A stretch of 36,131 nucleotides of DNA from SLLG01 sp964403935 (GTDB lineage Bacteria > Verrucomicrobiota > Verrucomicrobiia > Opitutales > Oceanipulchritudinaceae): NCBI GenBank assembly GCA_964403935.1, contig CAYOIB010000019.1:1-36131 (forward strand), written 5' to 3'. Each line of letters begins with the position of its first letter. Within the stretch, counting starts at the first letter, position 1. The translations under genes were made by a program, and so were the position numbers. Positions 34,062 through 36,131 of the stretch are shown one piece after another. The notes below the pieces were generated by a model. It was not told the DNA's origin. It ran no database searches and saw only the letters and a list, made by a program, of their open reading frames with translations.

Positions 34062-34077
34062 CGAAATGTTTGCAGGA

Positions 34078-34110
34078 GAGCCGGATGCGGGAAATCTGCA
34101 CGTCCGGTTC
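34078..34110 (+). ncRNA. Group II intron domain V
   Basis: The 33-nt element starts GAGCCGGATGCGG, has a GAAA tetraloop and ends GCACGTCCGGTTC, so that its ends pair (GAGCCGG with CCGGTTC) in the classic catalytic hairpin of group II introns. It begins 16 bases after the maturase stop codon. Domain V is the most conserved intron RNA segment; the remaining ribozyme is lost upstream. Confidence 0.85.
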
Positions 34111-34174
34111 GACGAGGGGGAGTGGCGGGAAAGGCACCGCTAACGCGGCAGCCGCCCGTCACTCTCTACTCTAC

Positions 34175-34300
34175 TGGATAGCCTGTCTTGGTCTCTGTTG
34201 AGCTTGCCTGGGGAACTGAAGGGGGTCCACGGAACGCACGGAAAGTGATGATCATGCTTCCGTGCAAATCCGTGAAATTCCGTGGATAGCTGTCTTGGTC
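34175..34300 (+). repeat. Imperfect direct repeat pair flanking the nested inverted repeat
   Basis: TGGATAGCCTGTCTTGGTC (34175-34193) and TGGATAGCTGTCTTGGTC (34283-34300) differ by one base and lie 108 bases apart. The first begins at the predicted 3' end of the intron remnant and the second at the end of the inverted-repeat cluster, which suggests duplication linked to an insertion. Confidence 0.7.
34227..34285. repeat. Nested perfect inverted repeats with CCGTG units
   Basis: CCACGGAA (34227-34234) pairs with TTCCGTGG (34278-34285), and inside it GCACGGAA (34236-34243) pairs with TTCCGTGC (34258-34265). The right arm holds three TCCGTG units on a 10-base period. Similar runs of spaced CACGGAT-like units are, to my knowledge, common in intergenic DNA of several bacterial phyla, but their function is not established. 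Confidence 0.75.
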
Positions 34301-34617
34301 CTTCCCAGCTTGGATGGCGGATTTCGACCGAACCGCCCCTTCGGCATTCGCACTTCAACATTCGAAATTGTTCTCAAGCCCCCTCCATATCGACCAATTC
34401 AGGTTTGCCCGTTCACACTTCCTCCCCCTGAATCCTCCCTGGCGACCGAGGCGTCGATTCCTCGAATTGTCCCCCGCCGCAGCCCATGGGCCGCACAGTT
34501 TACCGGAGTCCTCACTTCAAAATCGCCTTCCTTTTCGGGCGCGCGACCAAGGGCGGCAGCGTCTCCAGCCGCGACGAGCCTTCGGCGGTGTCGGAAAGCA
34601 ATCGGCGCTGTCTGCGG

Positions 34618-35940
34618 CTAAGCCACCGCGACCGCATCCAATGGACTGACCGTGCGTTCGCGCTGGTCCTCCATCACGTGCAGGTAAATCATCGTCGTCT
34701 CCACGCAGGCATGGCCCAGGAACTCCTGCACGGTGCGGATGTTGGTGCCATTCTCCAACAGATGCGTTGCGTAGCTGTGCCGCAGGATGTGCGAATTCGA
34801 ACGCTTTGGGATTCCTGCCGCCCGCACCCCTTCCGAGAGCCGACGTTGGTAGACCCCTGGCAGAATGTGGTGCCGACGACGCACCCCAGAGTCTCCTCGC
34901 GGATCCAGTGAAAGGTCGTTGGCCGGAAAGACCCAGAACCACTCCCAACGCTCGCCCGCCTTGGGCATCTTCCGGTCCAGCGCATTGGGCAAAGACACCC
35001 CCGCTCGCGCCTGCGCCCGATCCTTCTCATACACCCCCCGGACTCCCTCCAGATGCCCCTGCAAGTCCTCGCGCAGGGAAACCGGCAGCGGAACGCACCG
35101 GTCTTTATCCCCCTTACCCGCGCGGATGTACAACTTTCCCCGCGACAGGTCCACGTCCTTTACCCGCACCCGACACAACTCCGAAATCCTCAGGCCGCAC
35201 CCATACTGCAGGCGCGCCATCAGCCGCCAACGCCCCTGCATCGCTTCGAGCACCTGCTTGATCTCCTCCCGCGCATACACCACCGGGTAATACTTTCGTG
35301 GATTCGCCTGCACGTAATCGCTGAAATCGCCCAGTTCCTGCCGACACACCTCGCGCAGAAAGAATACCCCCGCATTCAAGGCCTGACGCTGCGTCGCCGC
35401 ACTCACACCTTCCTCGACGGCGAGGTAGCTCAGGAACTGCTTCAACTCTTCCTCCCCAAGCTCATCCAACGTCTTCTTTCCCCGGAAATAGCTCTCCAGT
35501 CGGCGCAACCAACCCAGGTAAGCGACCTCGGTGCGGTAGGCCATATGCCGCACACGCATCAGCCGCACCGTATCATCAAACAACGGATCCGGCGGCACCC
35601 GCGCCTGAAGCTCCGCCACCGTCACCTCATAACGGCGCCGCCTATCCTCACGCTCTCCCGCCACCCCGGCAGCAGTTCCCACGCGCCTCCGCACCGGTGC
35701 ATGGCGGAAAAACCAGTTCAACCCCTCACGCCACCTTTCCACCATCCACGCCGCTGGCCGACGTTCCTCCATCAGGCCCTCCACAAAGGCCCGCGCCGAC
35801 GACACCGAGGCTCCCTGACCCGTCTCACGCAAATATCCGAGATACCATTGGATAATGATCGTGTGCGATCGCTGGACCTTCTCAGGCAGTTCCGCCCCCG
35901 CCAACACCTCCTGCCACCCTTGGAAAGAAATCGTTACCAT
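34618..35940 (-). CDS. intI: Integron integrase (IntI-type tyrosine recombinase) with N-terminal extension
   Basis: All tyrosine-recombinase catalytic residues are present: R251 (GCGLRISEL), K276 (AGKGDKDR), H384 and R387 (HILRHSYATH), H410 (FLGHACVETT) and nucleophile Y419 (TMIYLHV). The integron-specific insert lies between them (~residues 316-345): LPNALDRKMPKAGERWEWFW followed by VFPANDLSLDPR, matching the IntI patch that binds attC folded DNA. The C-terminus VSPLDAV also matches class integrases. The core-binding domain (~125-215, MAYRTEVAYLGWLRRLE) aligns with the start of ordinary IntI proteins. The first ~105 residues are an extra segment resembling a second SAM-like domain. Total 440 residues against ~320-340 usually. 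It reads leftward; in the usual divergent layout attI and cassettes lie right of 35940. Confidence 0.93.
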   Translation of the reverse strand: MVTISFQGWQEVLAGAELPEKVQRSHTIIIQWYLGYLRETGQGASVSSARAFVEGLMEERRPAAWMVERWREGLNWFFRHAPVRRRVGTAAGVAGEREDRRRRYEVTVAELQARVPPDPLFDDTVRLMRVRHMAYRTEVAYLGWLRRLESYFRGKKTLDELGEEELKQFLSYLAVEEGVSAATQRQALNAGVFFLREVCRQELGDFSDYVQANPRKYYPVVYAREEIKQVLEAMQGRWRLMARLQYGCGLRISELCRVRVKDVDLSRGKLYIRAGKGDKDRCVPLPVSLREDLQGHLEGVRGVYEKDRAQARAGVSLPNALDRKMPKAGERWEWFWVFPANDLSLDPRGDSGVRRRHHILPGVYQRRLSEGVRAAGIPKRSNSHILRHSYATHLLENGTNIRTVQEFLGHACVETTMIYLHVMEDQRERTVSPLDAVAVA

Positions 35941-36131
35941 AACGCCGGAACGTGAACATGCGTTTACCTTTATGGCAAGCTAAAATTTACTCCAAAGTCT
36001 CCCAACACGCGCGCGTATTATTGAGAACAGTTCTCGATTAGGAGTGGTCCACCCACCTGAAAAGCTCATGCAGCCTTTCCCAAGCGCCTCATTCTCAATT
36101 GGATGCCACCCGGCAACAAATGGAATTGCAA
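35941..36131. other. Upstream region of the integron integrase (attI/promoter expected)
   Basis: These 191 bp to the end of the window hold no gene. They are where the intI promoter and attI site would lie in the usual integron layout. I did not find a convincing attI core (GTTRRRY) on either strand, so it may lie beyond the window edge or be divergent. Confidence 0.4.
36023..36035. promoter_or_regulatory. Perfect palindrome upstream of intI (possible operator)
   Basis: GAGAACAGTTCTC is a perfect 13-base palindrome about 85 bp upstream of the integrase start, next to a -10-like TAATAC/AATAAT on the intI strand. Integron integrases are often SOS-controlled through LexA, but this palindrome does not fit the E. 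coli CTG-N10-CAG box and its GAAC/GTTC halves are one base apart rather than four. The binding protein is unknown. Confidence 0.3.

Larger units (their letters stand above)
33687..34174 (+). mobile_element. 5'-truncated group II intron remnant
   Basis: The fragment holds, in order, the C-terminal part of a group II intron reverse transcriptase/maturase (33690-34061), domain V (34078-34110) and a domain VI-like hairpin with stem GAGTGGCGGG (34120-34129) pairing with CCCGTCACTC (34155-34164, one G-T). The 3' tail CTCTACTCTAC ends near 34174. The 5' RNA domains I-III and most of the RT are missing, so it cannot be self-mobile. It lies upstream of accB in the opposite orientation. The 5' boundary is set where maturase similarity begins and may be off by a few tens of bases. 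Confidence 0.85.
34175..34617. other. Repeat-rich non-coding gap between intron remnant and integrase
   Basis: About 440 bp without a supported gene. It contains an imperfect direct repeat pair and nested inverted repeats (annotated separately). Around 34340-34375 there is a short-period stretch with CATTCG recurring (CATTCGCACTTCAACATTCG). No attC-type structure with matching core sites was recognised, and no terminator hairpin with a U-tract was seen after the integrase stop. Confidence 0.6.

Noticed and set aside
34175..34617. attC recombination site or gene cassette between the intron and intI
   Set aside because: One GTTRRRY-like core (GTTGAGC at 34197-34203) is present, but no matching RYYYAAC core at suitable distance or attC-like pairing could be found.
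35053..35955. Plus-strand open frame of 300 codons opposite intI
   Set aside because: Antisense of the integron integrase; His/Pro/Arg-rich shadow composition.
1..36131. CRISPR arrays, rRNA or tRNA genes, prophage genes
   Set aside because: No regularly spaced identical repeats, rRNA signatures or tRNA cloverleaf sequences were noticed on reading both strands.

Overview
This is a chromosomal window of moderately high GC that looks like it comes from a member of the Verrucomicrobiota, probably near the Opitutales/Puniceicoccales. That is inference from gene content: an exosortase, a giant secreted protein built from autotransporter-associated beta-strand repeats and ending in a Trp/Tyr-rich domain, a Reg_prop-type hybrid histidine kinase, and an accBC-asp23-amaP group. 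No rRNA, tRNA, CRISPR or phage genes were seen. Most of the window is ordinary, densely packed chromosome; the accessory part is the last ~2.5 kb.

Layout. 1-5.8 kb (+): a secreted cyclophilin, an RlmI-like methyltransferase and a ~970-residue repeat protein. 5.8-9.0 kb (-): leuA, an exosortase and a DUF151 (bifunctional nuclease) protein in one direction. 9.3-15.1 kb (+): two tandem degenerate NtrC-like regulators, a small secreted protein, a Bax-like glucosaminidase and a multi-pass GT-C-type membrane glycosyltransferase with a C-terminal soluble part, the last three tightly packed. 15.1-20.75 kb (-): an orphan OmpR/PhoB-type response regulator with an AT-rich repeat-bearing upstream region, then an overlapping hit-phoH-7TMR-HD-ybeY operon. 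20.75-21.12 kb: a divergent intergenic region with a 125-nt rod-like structured element and a repeated operator-like sequence. 21.1-29.0 kb (+): a hybrid sensor kinase, a CASTOR/POLLUX-type ion channel and a PHP-containing DNA polymerase X. 29.0-33.55 kb (-): the operon accB-accC-asp23-amaP-thiE-rodZ-like.

Right edge, 33.69-36.13 kb: a 5'-truncated group II intron (C-terminal end of its reverse transcriptase/maturase, domain V and domain VI) lies directly upstream of accB and antisense to it. It is followed by ~440 bp of repeat-rich non-coding DNA and then a tyrosine recombinase with all the hallmarks of an integron integrase, but with a ~100-residue N-terminal extension. The integrase is transcribed leftward, so in the classical layout its attI site and any cassette array would lie just beyond the right end of the window. 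No attC site was recognised inside it.

How the genes work together. The window mixes housekeeping (leucine, thiamine and fatty-acid precursor synthesis, 16S rRNA maturation by YbeY, DNA repair polymerase) with envelope functions (exosortase, glucosaminidase, membrane glycosyltransferase, Asp23/AmaP, RodZ-like) and several signalling proteins whose targets are not evident. The most noteworthy items are the extended integron integrase beside an intron remnant, the pair of pseudo-NtrC proteins, the structured intergenic element at 20.9 kb, and the kinase-channel pair.
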